From: Chromatiaceae bacterium
GTDB lineage: Bacteria > Pseudomonadota > Gammaproteobacteria > Chromatiales > Chromatiaceae
Length of the DNA stretch: 64,000 nt
Assembly: GCA_024235255.1 (NCBI GenBank)
Contig: JACKMT010000006.1
Span: 1 to 64,000 of the forward strand
Direction: 5' to 3'
This document shows positions 1-9,079 of the stretch, in pieces. How positions within the stretch are numbered: the first letter of the stretch is position 1; every line of letters starts with the position of its first letter. The notes beneath the pieces were generated by a model, which saw nothing but the letters and a program-made list of their open reading frames with translations, had not been told where the DNA came from and ran no database searches. The translations under genes and the position numbers were made by a program.

Positions 1-1
1 G

Positions 2-1411
2 AAATTCACTCCGGCGGCGAACGCCAACGGCAATGGCTACGACAGTTTCAATTTCTCGGTGAACGATGGTACAGCGGACAGTGCATCCAGCTACACGATG
101 ACCGTCGATGTGACCGCGCAGAACGATGCGCCGACCGCGGCCAATGCGATTCCGGACCAGAACGCGACCGAGGACAGCCCGTTCAGGTTCCAGTTTGCAT
201 CGAACGCATTCAACGACACGGATGTCGGCGACACGCTCAGCTACACGGCTGTACTGGCTGACGACTCGGCGTTGCCGGCCTGGCTCAGTTTTGACGACAG
301 CACCCGCACCTTCAGCGGCACGCCGATGAACGGAGATGTCGGTACCATCAGTATCAAGGTGACCGCGGATGACGGCAACGGCGGTACGGCAACCGACACC
401 TTCGATCTGACTGTGAGAAATTCCAATGACCTACCGCTTGGACTTCCTCGCATCGCTGGTACCCCAGTATTGAATCAGATTCTGACAGCAGACAGTTCCT
501 TGATTCAGGATCTCGATGACGTTGGCGTATTCAGCTATCAGTGGCTGCGGGACGGTGTTCCGATAGACGGCGCCACAAATAGCATATATCTGTTATCCGC
601 GGCAGATGTCGGGTTCAAAATAAGCGTGGAGGTGCACTATACCGACGGTGGAGGTACTGCTGAAACTGTAACCAGTGCACAGACAGCAGTGGTTGCCGGT
701 CTGGAGGGACTGGATAACTCACCTCAAGTTGTAGATTTAAATTCCGATAATGCTAACAGCAACGATGCTGATGCCTTGGCGGAATCGGTAGACGAAGCTG
801 CTGAAAAAGATCCGTCCGTCGGAACAAAGACAGACGGAAAACAAACTGGCAAATCACTTGCACCGGATTTTGATTTTGCCGCAATGGCCAGGGAGATTCA
901 GCCAATCAACGCATCTGACATTGCGGGAATTTCTTCAGATCAGGGTCAGCATAGACCGATAACCGATCGTGCAATGGCAGTTGATAAGGTGATACAACCC
1001 AAATGGATCGACCTCAAGCATCTTGATATCAAAACATTTGCGGCGGAAAGTCCGGAGCAGATTGAAGTTGTTTCCGTGATGGATAACGCTGACTTTCTAC
1101 ATGGATTAGACATGGTGAATCGGGAGTTGGACGAGGCGGCAAAAAATACAGATGCCCATCATAAACTGGGAACGGAGGCGGCAGTGGGTGTCACTTTGAG
1201 CCTTTCGGCGGGATTTGTAAGCTGGTTACTCAGATCCGGTTCCCTGATAGCGAGTTTTATGTCGGTGGTTCCCATGTGGAAACAACTTGATCCGCTGCCG
1301 ATACTGGGAGCGGCCATTGTCAAGGGTAAGAAAATAGTGGGCGTCAAAGATGGGAAAGCGAATGAAGACAAAGCGGTTGAGGATATCTTCGATCAGGATG
1401 AATCCCGCTAA
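2..1411 (+). CDS. C-terminal part of a large repeat-domain surface protein (5' end outside window)
   Basis: The reading frame is already open at base 2, so this is the C-terminal ~469 residues of a larger protein. It begins in the tail of one Ig/cadherin-like repeat, followed by a complete dystroglycan/He_PIG-type repeat (about 120-420, with the typical LPAWLSFD and ADDGNGGTATDTF strings). Next comes an Ig-like module containing YQWLRDG and a TDGGGT string, then ~170 residues of low-complexity acidic and polar linker. Near the end is a hydrophobic segment (about 1190-1270, VTLSLSAGFVSWLL) and a charged tail. A single terminal membrane anchor with a short tail is seen in some very large bacterial adhesin-like proteins. 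I see no RTX glycine-rich repeats or sortase motif. An adhesion or biofilm role is inference; the following c-di-GMP gene lies only 19 bases downstream. Confidence 0.75.
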   Translation, partial: KFTPAANANGNGYDSFNFSVNDGTADSASSYTMTVDVTAQNDAPTAANAIPDQNATEDSPFRFQFASNAFNDTDVGDTLSYTAVLADDSALPAWLSFDDSTRTFSGTPMNGDVGTISIKVTADDGNGGTATDTFDLTVRNSNDLPLGLPRIAGTPVLNQILTADSSLIQDLDDVGVFSYQWLRDGVPIDGATNSIYLLSAADVGFKISVEVHYTDGGGTAETVTSAQTAVVAGLEGLDNSPQVVDLNSDNANSNDADALAESVDEAAEKDPSVGTKTDGKQTGKSLAPDFDFAAMAREIQPINASDIAGISSDQGQHRPITDRAMAVDKVIQPKWIDLKHLDIKTFAAESPEQIEVVSVMDNADFLHGLDMVNRELDEAAKNTDAHHKLGTEAAVGVTLSLSAGFVSWLLRSGSLIASFMSVVPMWKQLDPLPILGAAIVKGKKIVGVKDGKANEDKAVEDIFDQDESR

Positions 1412-1430
1412 ATTAGGGTAGACGAAAATT

Positions 1431-4400
1431 ATGTGGAATTTTCTGAAATCGCCTCTGGTTCGAATCAGCTTCGGTTTGGCGATGCTCACGGTATCCATGT
1501 TGTTTGTAACCGATTTTATTGGTTTGGTTCCAGATACAAAGTCGGCTGAGATTCAGTCGAGACGCGTGATTGCAGAGTCCTTGGCGGTACAGCTGTCCAA
1601 TGAGATAACGGAAAAAAGGATAGCCAGTGTAGAGGCGACGCTGCGGTCGGTTGTTGAGAGAAACGATAATGTGCTTTCGGGTGCCGTCCGGCTGATAAAC
1701 GGCACTCTGCTTGCGGAGTATGGCGGGCACCATGCCAATTGGAAACTGCGTCCTGAGGATAAATCGACTTTAACCCAGGTACAGGTGCCGATCTTCAACA
1801 ATGAGGGACGTTGGGGAAGTGTCGAAATCAGTTTCGCTGATTTTGTCGACCACACAAAATGGCTTCCGGTAAGAAGTTCGTTTCTCGCGGTCACACTGTT
1901 TGTCGCGTTGGCCGGTTTTATTGCTTATCTGGTTTTTCTGAAACGCACCATGCGCGAACTGAATCCGGATGCGGTGATTCCGGAACGCGTCAGGAAAGCA
2001 CTGGATACGCTGGCTGAAGGGCTTTTGATCGTTGGAAAGGATGGATTTATTGTCTTTTCCAACATCGCGTTTGCACGAAAAACCGGTATGTTACCCAAGG
2101 AGTTGGTTGGTAAGGAGATCAACAGCTTCGATTGGCAAGTGGATGTGGAGAGTGCCGATAACAGCGGTTTGCCCTGGAATTCAGTGTTCGAAGGTGAACA
2201 GGTACCCGGCAGCATTGCTGTCAGTTTAAAAACCGGCTTCACGGAGAGGTACAAGTTCAGTGTGAACGTATCTCCCATTACTGCCTCGGCCGGAAAAGTC
2301 CGCGGTGTGCTTGTTACTTTTGACGATATTACCGAAATTGAAAATAAGAACAACGAATTGAACCGGGCACTGGGAAAGCTGGAACAGAGCAAGCGCGAGA
2401 TCATGCGGCAGAATCAGGAGTTGCAGGTTCTGGCAACACGCGATCCGTTAACCGGTGCGCTAAACAGGAGATCCCTTTTTCAGGGTTTTGAAACGCTGTT
2501 TGCAGAGGCCGCCGAGGAGGGCGAAGAGCTGAGCTTTATCATGGTCGATATCGATCATTTCAAGTCGGTGAACGATAGATTCGGACATGCAGTAGGCGAT
2601 AAGGTCATTAAGCTGCTGGCAACCATCCTGACAGAATATTCACGGCCGAACGATCTTGTCGGACGTTTCGGAGGCGAAGAGTTTTGTGTTGTGCTGCCGG
2701 GGGCTGGTGCTGAAGATGCAATGGAGATTGCCGAGCGTATGCGCTTGGCCGTCCAGGAGGGGCACGGTGTAAAATTTACCAATGCGCTGCGTATTACATC
2801 GAGTTTTGGCGTATCGACCCTGACTGCAGGTGCGGAAAGTCCAAGTCAACTGGTTGATCAGGCTGATAAGGCGCTATATACGGCGAAAGAGAGCGGACGC
2901 AATCGTGTCATCAGATGGTCGAGCATGATCGAAGAGGGGATCCAGGAGGAAAGTAAATCCAAAGGCCTGGAAAGTCAGGTTGATTCTGCTGATAAAGATC
3001 CTATCGATGTTGATAATCAAACATCGAACAACAGCCGGCGTAATAGTGAAACAGACGAAATATCCAACGGCCTGGTAGCTGCGCAAATGGCGGCGGAAAG
3101 TGATGCTCTGAATCAAAAACCGGAAAAGTTGAATGTAACTTTTGACCCAGTCGCCAATAGACCGCAAAAAAGGGTCATTCTTAATGACCGGATTGACCAA
3201 GCGATCAAGCGTGCCCAGCGTTATGATACCAACATCGCTGTGTTGGCGATCGATGTTGACACGCTGCAGAGAGTCCGGGATACATTAGGACACGCGACCA
3301 GTGAAAAAATATCCAGAGTCGTGGTTAGCCGCCTTAAACAGATGTTGAGAGATATTGATACGGTAGCCATCGCAGATAAGCAGGCGCTTGCTTTCAGTGT
3401 GTCGCGGGTTACGGAGAGAGAGATTTTTGTGCTCCTGACGGATCTTAAAGAGACAGAGATATTGACGAACATTCTAAAACGGATTTTCGCAGCCAATAAA
3501 GCGCCTGTGCTTATTGAAGGGGAGGAGTTCTATTTAAGCGCCAGCATAGGAGTAAGCGTCTATCCGATTGATGGGGATGACGCCGAATCGCTGCTGCAGA
3601 AGGCGAGCAGTGCGCTGCGTGCCGCCGAAGAGTGCGTTGGTCGGAATAATTTTCAGTTTTACGCAGATGAAATCAATCAGCACTCAAAGCGACAGATGCG
3701 TCTTGAGGCAGAACTGCACCGAGCGAAAGAAAACGGTGAGTTTGTCGTCTACTATCAGCCAAAAGTGGACTTGAAAAGTGGCGATATACTCGGTATGGAG
3801 GCACTGCTGCGGTGGCAGCATCCGCAGCTGGGGTTAGTTCCACCAAACGATTTTATTCCGCTTGCCGAACAGACGGGGTTGATAGACGAGATCAGTCAAT
3901 GGGTAATACATAGTGTTTGCGGGCAGATCAGAGCATGGGAAGCTGCCGGATACGGGATGGTCACTGTCGCCGTTAACCTCTCTCCGGTCGAGTTTCGCAA
4001 CCGGAAATTGTCCAGTAAGATAGTCAGACTGGTCCACGATTCGGGTGTGCCGGCAAGCTCGATAGAGATAGAGATCACTGAGACCGTCGTCATGCAGAAC
4101 ATGGAGACGGCAGTGGATATACTTCAGGAGCTCTCAAAGGCAGGTTTTGGAATCTCCGTGGATGATTTCGGAACCGGCTACTCCTCGCTCAATTACCTGC
4201 GACGTTTTCCTTTGAGCAAAGTCAAGATAGACCGCTCATTTATTACCGATTTTACCCATGCCCAGAATGATGCGGCGATTGTCAGCGCTATTATCGCCAT
4301 GAGTCACAGTCTCGGGTTGCGCGTTGTGGCGGAAGGCGTCGAAACCGAAGAGCAGCTGCGATTTCTGCAGGACCTTCAGTGCGACGAAATTCAGGGCTAC

Positions 4401-4619
4401 TTCATCAGCAAACCTATGCCCAGAGAGCAGGCGACCGATATGTTGGCACAATCCGCCAGTATCAAGCGGATGATTACTGAGTACGGCATCGATTTTACCG
4501 GGATTAGAAACAGCGTCGGCTTGAATGCCAGCACCGGAATTGCCGGTATAATAAACGAGTTTCCCGAAGCGCCGCCCAATGCGCCGGATGCATTCTCTTC
4601 CCGAGCCGTTGGTGGATGA
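1431..4619 (+). CDS. Membrane PAS-GGDEF-GGDEF(degenerate)-EAL c-di-GMP protein
   Basis: This is a 1062-residue inner-membrane signalling protein. Transmembrane helices lie near residues 9-28 and 151-172 and flank a periplasmic sensor region of ~120 residues. A PAS domain (about 185-300) and a short coiled coil follow. GGDEF domain 1 has the active motif GGEEF near residue 413 and an RPND inhibitory site five residues before it. A second GGDEF-like domain (about 580-750) has TEREIF where the signature should be, so it is probably inactive. The EAL domain (about 765-1010) keeps the key residues: EALLRW, the N of NLSP, EITE, DDFGTG, KIDRSF, EGVE and QGY. The protein can therefore be expected to make and break c-di-GMP. 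It starts 19 bases after the adhesin-like gene and may be co-transcribed, which would suit control of surface attachment (inference). Confidence 0.93.
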   Translation: MWNFLKSPLVRISFGLAMLTVSMLFVTDFIGLVPDTKSAEIQSRRVIAESLAVQLSNEITEKRIASVEATLRSVVERNDNVLSGAVRLINGTLLAEYGGHHANWKLRPEDKSTLTQVQVPIFNNEGRWGSVEISFADFVDHTKWLPVRSSFLAVTLFVALAGFIAYLVFLKRTMRELNPDAVIPERVRKALDTLAEGLLIVGKDGFIVFSNIAFARKTGMLPKELVGKEINSFDWQVDVESADNSGLPWNSVFEGEQVPGSIAVSLKTGFTERYKFSVNVSPITASAGKVRGVLVTFDDITEIENKNNELNRALGKLEQSKREIMRQNQELQVLATRDPLTGALNRRSLFQGFETLFAEAAEEGEELSFIMVDIDHFKSVNDRFGHAVGDKVIKLLATILTEYSRPNDLVGRFGGEEFCVVLPGAGAEDAMEIAERMRLAVQEGHGVKFTNALRITSSFGVSTLTAGAESPSQLVDQADKALYTAKESGRNRVIRWSSMIEEGIQEESKSKGLESQVDSADKDPIDVDNQTSNNSRRNSETDEISNGLVAAQMAAESDALNQKPEKLNVTFDPVANRPQKRVILNDRIDQAIKRAQRYDTNIAVLAIDVDTLQRVRDTLGHATSEKISRVVVSRLKQMLRDIDTVAIADKQALAFSVSRVTEREIFVLLTDLKETEILTNILKRIFAANKAPVLIEGEEFYLSASIGVSVYPIDGDDAESLLQKASSALRAAEECVGRNNFQFYADEINQHSKRQMRLEAELHRAKENGEFVVYYQPKVDLKSGDILGMEALLRWQHPQLGLVPPNDFIPLAEQTGLIDEISQWVIHSVCGQIRAWEAAGYGMVTVAVNLSPVEFRNRKLSSKIVRLVHDSGVPASSIEIEITETVVMQNMETAVDILQELSKAGFGISVDDFGTGYSSLNYLRRFPLSKVKIDRSFITDFTHAQNDAAIVSAIIAMSHSLGLRVVAEGVETEEQLRFLQDLQCDEIQGYFISKPMPREQATDMLAQSASIKRMITEYGIDFTGIRNSVGLNASTGIAGIINEFPEAPPNAPDAFSSRAVGG

Positions 4620-4658
4620 TTTTTGTCGGATGGCGCCACTCCAGTAACACGCTCTTCT

Positions 4659-4733
4659 GTTATTCCGACGCACACCGTAATCTGCGCAAATGACCCCATT
4701 GATGATCGGGATTCCTGTCTGCGCCGCGATGAC
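4659..4733. repeat. Decayed copy of the ~85 bp inverted repeat
   Basis: The left arm begins GTTATTCCGACGCACACCG. The right arm read in reverse begins GTCATCGCGGCGCAGACAG. Both resemble the arms of the better-conserved element at 10194-10279 (GTCATYCCGGCG...). It lies between the convergent ends of the GGDEF/EAL gene and the zinc-ribbon gene, where such elements often serve as transcription end points. Divergence is high, so the call is tentative. Confidence 0.4.
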
Positions 4734-4785
4734 TAAGCCTATAAGTTTTCAATAGTCGATGCCGAAAATCCGTTTCTGAGATCTA

Positions 4786-5718
4786 TCAGTCGTTGGGGCG
4801 CACCGGTGCCTTGAAAACCAGCAGCATCATGCACAGAAACGAGATTGGCGCCAGCCAACCGGCCAGCAAGTTGATCTTGTGCCAGCCGGGGTTCGCCTTT
4901 TTTACGATTTCAAAGTCGTTTACAAAAATCGTTTCGCAGGCGCCATTGCCGGTGTCGGTGCGGCTGGTGCTGGTGCCTCTGGCGAATCCGCCGTTGCTGT
5001 GCGAGTAGGAGGCGAGTACGCCGTTGATACGAATCTGATCGCCGATGGCAACGTTTTCTGCGATCTCCCGTATCCGCGGATCGCCGATCAGCAGATGATT
5101 GTTGGACAATTGGTGCATGGAGAATTGCCTACCGGTATCGCTGTCCGGCCAGGTAGCCCAACAGGTCCAGGTGGTGTTTTTGAATGCCATTTTCCGGTAG
5201 ACGCCAGAGGCGACATTGTCACCCCAGATGACGCAAATATCTTTAACGTTGATGAAGTCCTGCCAACTGCGGTGATGGTAAATATCCCACCAGGCATCGC
5301 TGTTGTGAAAGCTGACCACAACCCCGTGCAGTTGGTAATCGTAAATCGGATTAATGGTGTACAGGATATCGTTGGAAACGACAGCAAAAGGTTCGGCGGT
5401 TGTGTCGCTTTGTACCGGCTCAGGCAGCCTTGCGCCGTCATAAAAATCCATCTCAGGTAATATGGCTCGCTGATGGTTGCTTAGGATGAGCAGCAGCAGG
5501 CTTATCAGCAGTATCAATTGGGAGAGGCGGATCAGCGTTTTATAAGGAAAACCTGAATCTGCCGGTCGGATTGGAGGCCGGGAGGAGCGCGATCCTGCAC
5601 TCAATTTCTCGCGGTATTTATGAAATATGATGCCGCAGTGACGGCAGGATTCCCCATCCTGTTGATCTGCACCGCATTTTGGGCAGCTTATGGTGTTTTC
5701 CACAGGCTTGAGTTCCAT
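4786..5718 (-). CDS. Zinc-ribbon membrane protein of unknown function
   Basis: I do not recognise the family of this 310-residue protein. Its N-terminus has a CX2CX9CX2C zinc ribbon (CPKCG...CRHCG, residues 12-28) followed by a basic stretch. A strongly hydrophobic helix (about 65-83) would place the following ~190 residues in the periplasm, and a second helix lies near the C-terminus (about 283-303). The central domain is rich in Trp, Asp and His (SDAWWDIYHHRSWQDF) and contains a few cysteines. Two helices around an exported domain, with a cytoplasmic zinc finger, suggest a sensor or assembly factor, but no function can be assigned. It runs convergent to the upstream c-di-GMP gene and appears to be a single-gene unit. 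Confidence 0.75.
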   Translation of the reverse strand: MELKPVENTISCPKCGADQQDGESCRHCGIIFHKYREKLSAGSRSSRPPIRPADSGFPYKTLIRLSQLILLISLLLLILSNHQRAILPEMDFYDGARLPEPVQSDTTAEPFAVVSNDILYTINPIYDYQLHGVVVSFHNSDAWWDIYHHRSWQDFINVKDICVIWGDNVASGVYRKMAFKNTTWTCWATWPDSDTGRQFSMHQLSNNHLLIGDPRIREIAENVAIGDQIRINGVLASYSHSNGGFARGTSTSRTDTGNGACETIFVNDFEIVKKANPGWHKINLLAGWLAPISFLCMMLLVFKAPVRPND

Positions 5719-5980
5719 GCAACAGACCTGACTCCGCAGCGCTCTTCTTAGACCATGTTACTCATGCAGCGGCTGATCAATACCGCACTTTAAATATTCG
5801 TGGCAGTTTCCCAGTGCGCTGAGAGACGGTTTCACGCGAAACGCTTGCCAGCTGTGTTGCGCCGCCTGCCCGTGCGCATCATAAACTTTACGGGTGCCCA
5901 GCTGGCATGCATTTCGCGCAGCACTACAGTCCACGGGGGACTATAGAGAAGTTCTGGAAGCCGGGACGATCTCCCCGAGC

Positions 5981-6544
5981 TCAATCGGAGATTAATTGCA
6001 GAAACTCATCCCTGGTCGGTTGGCTGGTTCTGAACGTTCCGCGCATCATGGAGGTTTTCATCACCGAATTCTGTTTCTCAACGCCTCGCATCATCATGCA
6101 GAGGTGTTTGGCTTCGATGATTACCCCGACGCCGGCCGCACCCGTAATATCCATGATCACGTCCGCGATCTGTTTGGTCAAAGTCTCCTGAATCTGCAGG
6201 CGGCGCGCGAACATATCAACAATTCTGGCAATTTTGGACAAACCGATGACTTTGCCTGTGGGCAGATAGGCGACATGGCATTTGCCGATAAACGGGAGTA
6301 GATGGTGCTCGCACATCGAATAGAGTTCGATGTTTTTGACTATCACCATTTCGTCGTTTTCTGATTCGAAAATGGCATTATTTACCACCTCTTCAATAGT
6401 AAGGTGGTAACCCCGCGTTAAGTATTGAAGTGCTTTTGCGGCGCGTTGGGGTGTATCCAACAACCCATCCCGGTTCAAGTCTTCTCCGATCCCCGCTATC
6501 AATGCTGAATAGTGTTCTGCAAGCGTATCCAGAGATGAGTTCAT
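5981..6544 (-). CDS. folE: GTP cyclohydrolase I
   Basis: This 187-residue protein catalyses GTP to 7,8-dihydroneopterin triphosphate, the first step toward tetrahydrofolate. It shows the zinc and catalytic signature SMCEHHLLPF, the family string GKVIGLSKIARIVDMFARR and the C-terminal HLCMMMRGV with the third zinc ligand. Length matches the family (185-225). The ATG is preceded by GAGGA at seven bases. It stands alone between two non-folate genes. The 262 bases downstream (5719-5980) hold no gene that I can support. Confidence 0.97.
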   Translation of the reverse strand: MNSSLDTLAEHYSALIAGIGEDLNRDGLLDTPQRAAKALQYLTRGYHLTIEEVVNNAIFESENDEMVIVKNIELYSMCEHHLLPFIGKCHVAYLPTGKVIGLSKIARIVDMFARRLQIQETLTKQIADVIMDITGAAGVGVIIEAKHLCMMMRGVEKQNSVMKTSMMRGTFRTSQPTRDEFLQLISD

Positions 6545-6792
6545 TTTTATTCCTCAGTTATTACACCAAACGGGTTTGAAGCAATGGCCGGCATGGCGAC
6601 GAAGCCAGTATTTTCGCCGGAATCGGCGCCGATGTCATTTCTTGGTCATACAGTTTCTCACGGGCTCGATTATTGGTACCAGTGTGGTTGCTTTTTTCCT
6701 GGAGCTGTCCGGTGCAATCCCCCTCCGCCATTAGGGGAGCAGCTGATGAGGCTTCGGCCAAAGTCTTGAATAACGCTGGGCTAGGGATAACA

Positions 6793-7629
6793 ATGGGCGC
6801 TGTTTTCAGATTTCAGGGGAAGGAACAAAAATTGAGGAATAGTATTACCTACCGCCATGGAGAGGACTTAACCACTGCCCAGGTCCGGGAGATAGCTACT
6901 GAAAACGTGTGGCAGTGGCTGTCAGCGGGTTGGCGGGATCTGGTGAATGCACCGATTCAAAGCCTGTTTTATGGCGTTAGCCTCACACTCCTGAGCGCCG
7001 CTATTTCGCTGGGGGTAGTCATTAACGGCTCTTATTACCTGCTGCCGTTATTGCTGGCGGGATTCGCGCTGCTGGCGCCGTTCTTGGGTATCGGACCTTA
7101 CTCAATCAGTCGGCAACTGGAGCGGGGTGAAGATCCCAATCTAAAGGGTGCTTTGCTTGCCTGCTCGCGCAATACCTTTCATATCCTGAATATGGGGTTG
7201 GTGCTGCTGCTCTTTTTCCTGGTGTGGGCAATGCTGGCGAATCTGATTTTTATCATTTTTCATCAGGGACTTACTCCCTCAAGTTGGCAGGGGTTCATCG
7301 CCATGTTGCTGGGTTCCTGGGGCGGCGTTCAGCTGCTGGTCGTCGGCACTTATATCGGCGGTATCATCGCATTATTGGTTTTTGCGGTCAGTGCAATCTC
7401 TATTCCCATGCTGCTCGATCGTCCAGTCAACGTATTCGAAGCCATTCAGACCAGCTTGACAGCAGTGCGCTGCAATATCGCGCCTATGCTGCTCTGGGCA
7501 GTGGTGCTGGTCAGTATCATCAGTATGGGTTTTCTGACGCTGTTCGTCGGTCTGATCGTAGGATTCCCGCTCGCCGCACATGCCACCTGGCACGCTTACC
7601 GTGACCTGGTGGCATATCATCCCGGCTAA
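6793..7629 (+). CDS. DUF2189-type polytopic inner-membrane protein
   Basis: I chose the ATG at 6793, which has TAGGGAT just upstream; an in-frame upstream extension lacks a ribosome site and looks non-coding. The product is 278 residues. An N-terminal cytoplasmic part (TYRHGEDLTTAQVREIATENVWQWLSAGW begins the typical domain) is followed by about six transmembrane helices containing GIGPYSISRQLERGEDP, a signature of the predicted membrane-protein family DUF2189. The biochemical role of this family is unknown. The next gene starts only eight bases downstream, suggesting co-transcription. Confidence 0.85.
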   Translation: MGAVFRFQGKEQKLRNSITYRHGEDLTTAQVREIATENVWQWLSAGWRDLVNAPIQSLFYGVSLTLLSAAISLGVVINGSYYLLPLLLAGFALLAPFLGIGPYSISRQLERGEDPNLKGALLACSRNTFHILNMGLVLLLFFLVWAMLANLIFIIFHQGLTPSSWQGFIAMLLGSWGGVQLLVVGTYIGGIIALLVFAVSAISIPMLLDRPVNVFEAIQTSLTAVRCNIAPMLLWAVVLVSIISMGFLTLFVGLIVGFPLAAHATWHAYRDLVAYHPG

Positions 7630-7637
7630 CAGATACG

Positions 7638-7859
7638 GTGAAGCATAGGTTGGAAAACGGCGCTGGCGATTTTATGGAACTTGACGCAGATATTGAGCAA
7701 GAGCGGGACAGCTGGCCGATTAAGCAGTTGCAAGAGGGTCGGCACTACTACATGGAGGGTAAATATATGGTTTTCACAGCGCTATACCACAGAAGCCGGG
7801 GAGAGTGCTGTGGTTCCGCCTGCCGGCACTGCCCATACGGGCATATAAATGTGAAATGA
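7638..7859 (+). CDS. DUF5522 cysteine-rich mini-protein
   Basis: A 73-codon frame opens at GTG 7638; an in-frame ATG at 7674 gives 61 residues and is also possible. The C-terminal half carries the DUF5522 pattern: an aromatic-rich YMVFTALYHRSRGECCG followed by CRHCPYGH. The paired cysteines suggest a small metal-binding fold. Similar CCGxxCRHCPYG segments are widespread in bacteria and eukaryotes without known function. It follows the DUF2189 gene by eight bases and overlaps nothing. Confidence 0.8.
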   Translation: MKHRLENGAGDFMELDADIEQERDSWPIKQLQEGRHYYMEGKYMVFTALYHRSRGECCGSACRHCPYGHINVK

Positions 7860-7871
7860 CCGCGAAACCGG

Positions 7872-8747
7872 CTAAAAGAGCACGAATGCCAATGTAACGG
7901 GGATGATCGCGACACTCGCCAGATTGGCAAGCATGACGATGGAGGCGACTTTTGCAGGCTCCTGATTGTACTTCTCCGCCACCATAAAATTGAGCACTGC
8001 CGGAGGCAGCGCACCGAAGACGATCAGCAGGTTGAACTGGTCTGCGCTGAGTTCGATGAAGCGGGTTATCAGCAGCGCAATCGAAACACCTGTGAGGGGG
8101 CACACCAGCGCGCCCACGAGCCCGATCTGCCAATCCCGGAGATCGACTGCGGTCAGCCGTACGCCGAGTGCGAACAGCAGCAGCGGAATCGCAATTTGTC
8201 CCAGCATTTCGATCGGAGTGACCAAGACCGTCGGCAGTTCGATATTCCCGATATTGAACGCCAATCCGAGCAGAGTCGCCGCCAGTATCGGAATACGCAA
8301 TAAACCGAGCATCGATGCCTTCCAGTCCAGCAGCTTCAAACCAACGCTGAAGTGGAGGCTGTTTTCGACGATAAACAGCACCACGGCAGCCTCCATCGCC
8401 GCTTCACCGAAGGCAAAAAGCGTAAGTGGAAGCCCCATGTTACCGGAATTGGAGAACATCATGGGTGGGACGAAAGTCTTCGGTTTATAGCCCGCCAACA
8501 GCGCAATCGGCCATGCCAGCAAGCCCGATCCGAGGACTACAATAGCGCCGGCCAGCGCCAGCTCCCCATAGGCGCCCAGATCGAACTCTTTCCCCGAGAG
8601 GATGTGAAATACCAGTGCTGGGATGAAGATCTCCAGATTCAACCGGTTGACTGCCGCCATGTCCGGCGAGTGACGGCGTCCGTATAGATAACCGAGCAGT
8701 ACGATAGAGAATATGGGAAAGACAATGTAGAAAATCTGCAGTGCCAT
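7872..8747 (-). CDS. AEC-family (auxin efflux carrier-like) permease
   Basis: This is a 291-residue polytopic membrane protein with about ten helices arranged as two halves, the standard AEC layout. Typical strings are FPIFSIVLLGYLYGRR at the N-terminus, the MMFSNSGNMGLPL motif mid-protein and a C-terminal PAVLNFMVAEKYN. I prefer the ATG at 8747; a TTG ten codons upstream is possible. Bacterial members export or import small organic acids, but the substrate cannot be read from sequence. It is convergent with the DUF5522 gene, ending 12 bases away. A second AEC gene lies at 24423-25358. Confidence 0.9.
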   Translation of the reverse strand: MALQIFYIVFPIFSIVLLGYLYGRRHSPDMAAVNRLNLEIFIPALVFHILSGKEFDLGAYGELALAGAIVVLGSGLLAWPIALLAGYKPKTFVPPMMFSNSGNMGLPLTLFAFGEAAMEAAVVLFIVENSLHFSVGLKLLDWKASMLGLLRIPILAATLLGLAFNIGNIELPTVLVTPIEMLGQIAIPLLLFALGVRLTAVDLRDWQIGLVGALVCPLTGVSIALLITRFIELSADQFNLLIVFGALPPAVLNFMVAEKYNQEPAKVASIVMLANLASVAIIPVTLAFVLF

Positions 8748-9079
8748 CAGCCAGCTTCTTGTCGGTGCCTGTTGCAAATGGGAGAGGAGTAGTAACCGGG
8801 TAATTCCGGGAAGACTACGACAAGAGTTTAATGCCTTTCCCGCTCTGGTTTACACCCCAGTAGGATTGTAGGATTGTGGTTCATGACGCCGAATAGGAAA
8901 AGGGCGCGTATTCCGCCTGTCCGCAGTAGAATGAGGCTTTTTTACGTTGTAGTGAAACTTTCAAGTTCGGCCTGTTAATATCCGAACCAGCAAAGGAGTT
9001 TGGCTTTGTATTAATCGAGGCTCACAGGCGCGCTTGTAGCCCGCCCGACAGACATCTGACAAGAGAGGAGATAAGGGAA
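8748..9079. other. Divergent intergenic region, AEC permease / fbaA
   Basis: These 332 bases separate the divergent AEC and aldolase genes and hold no gene that I can support. The fbaA side carries a strong, doubled Shine-Dalgarno stretch (GAGGAGATAAGGGAA) immediately before the ATG. No convincing sigma-70 promoter or operator was picked out by eye. Confidence 0.5.
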
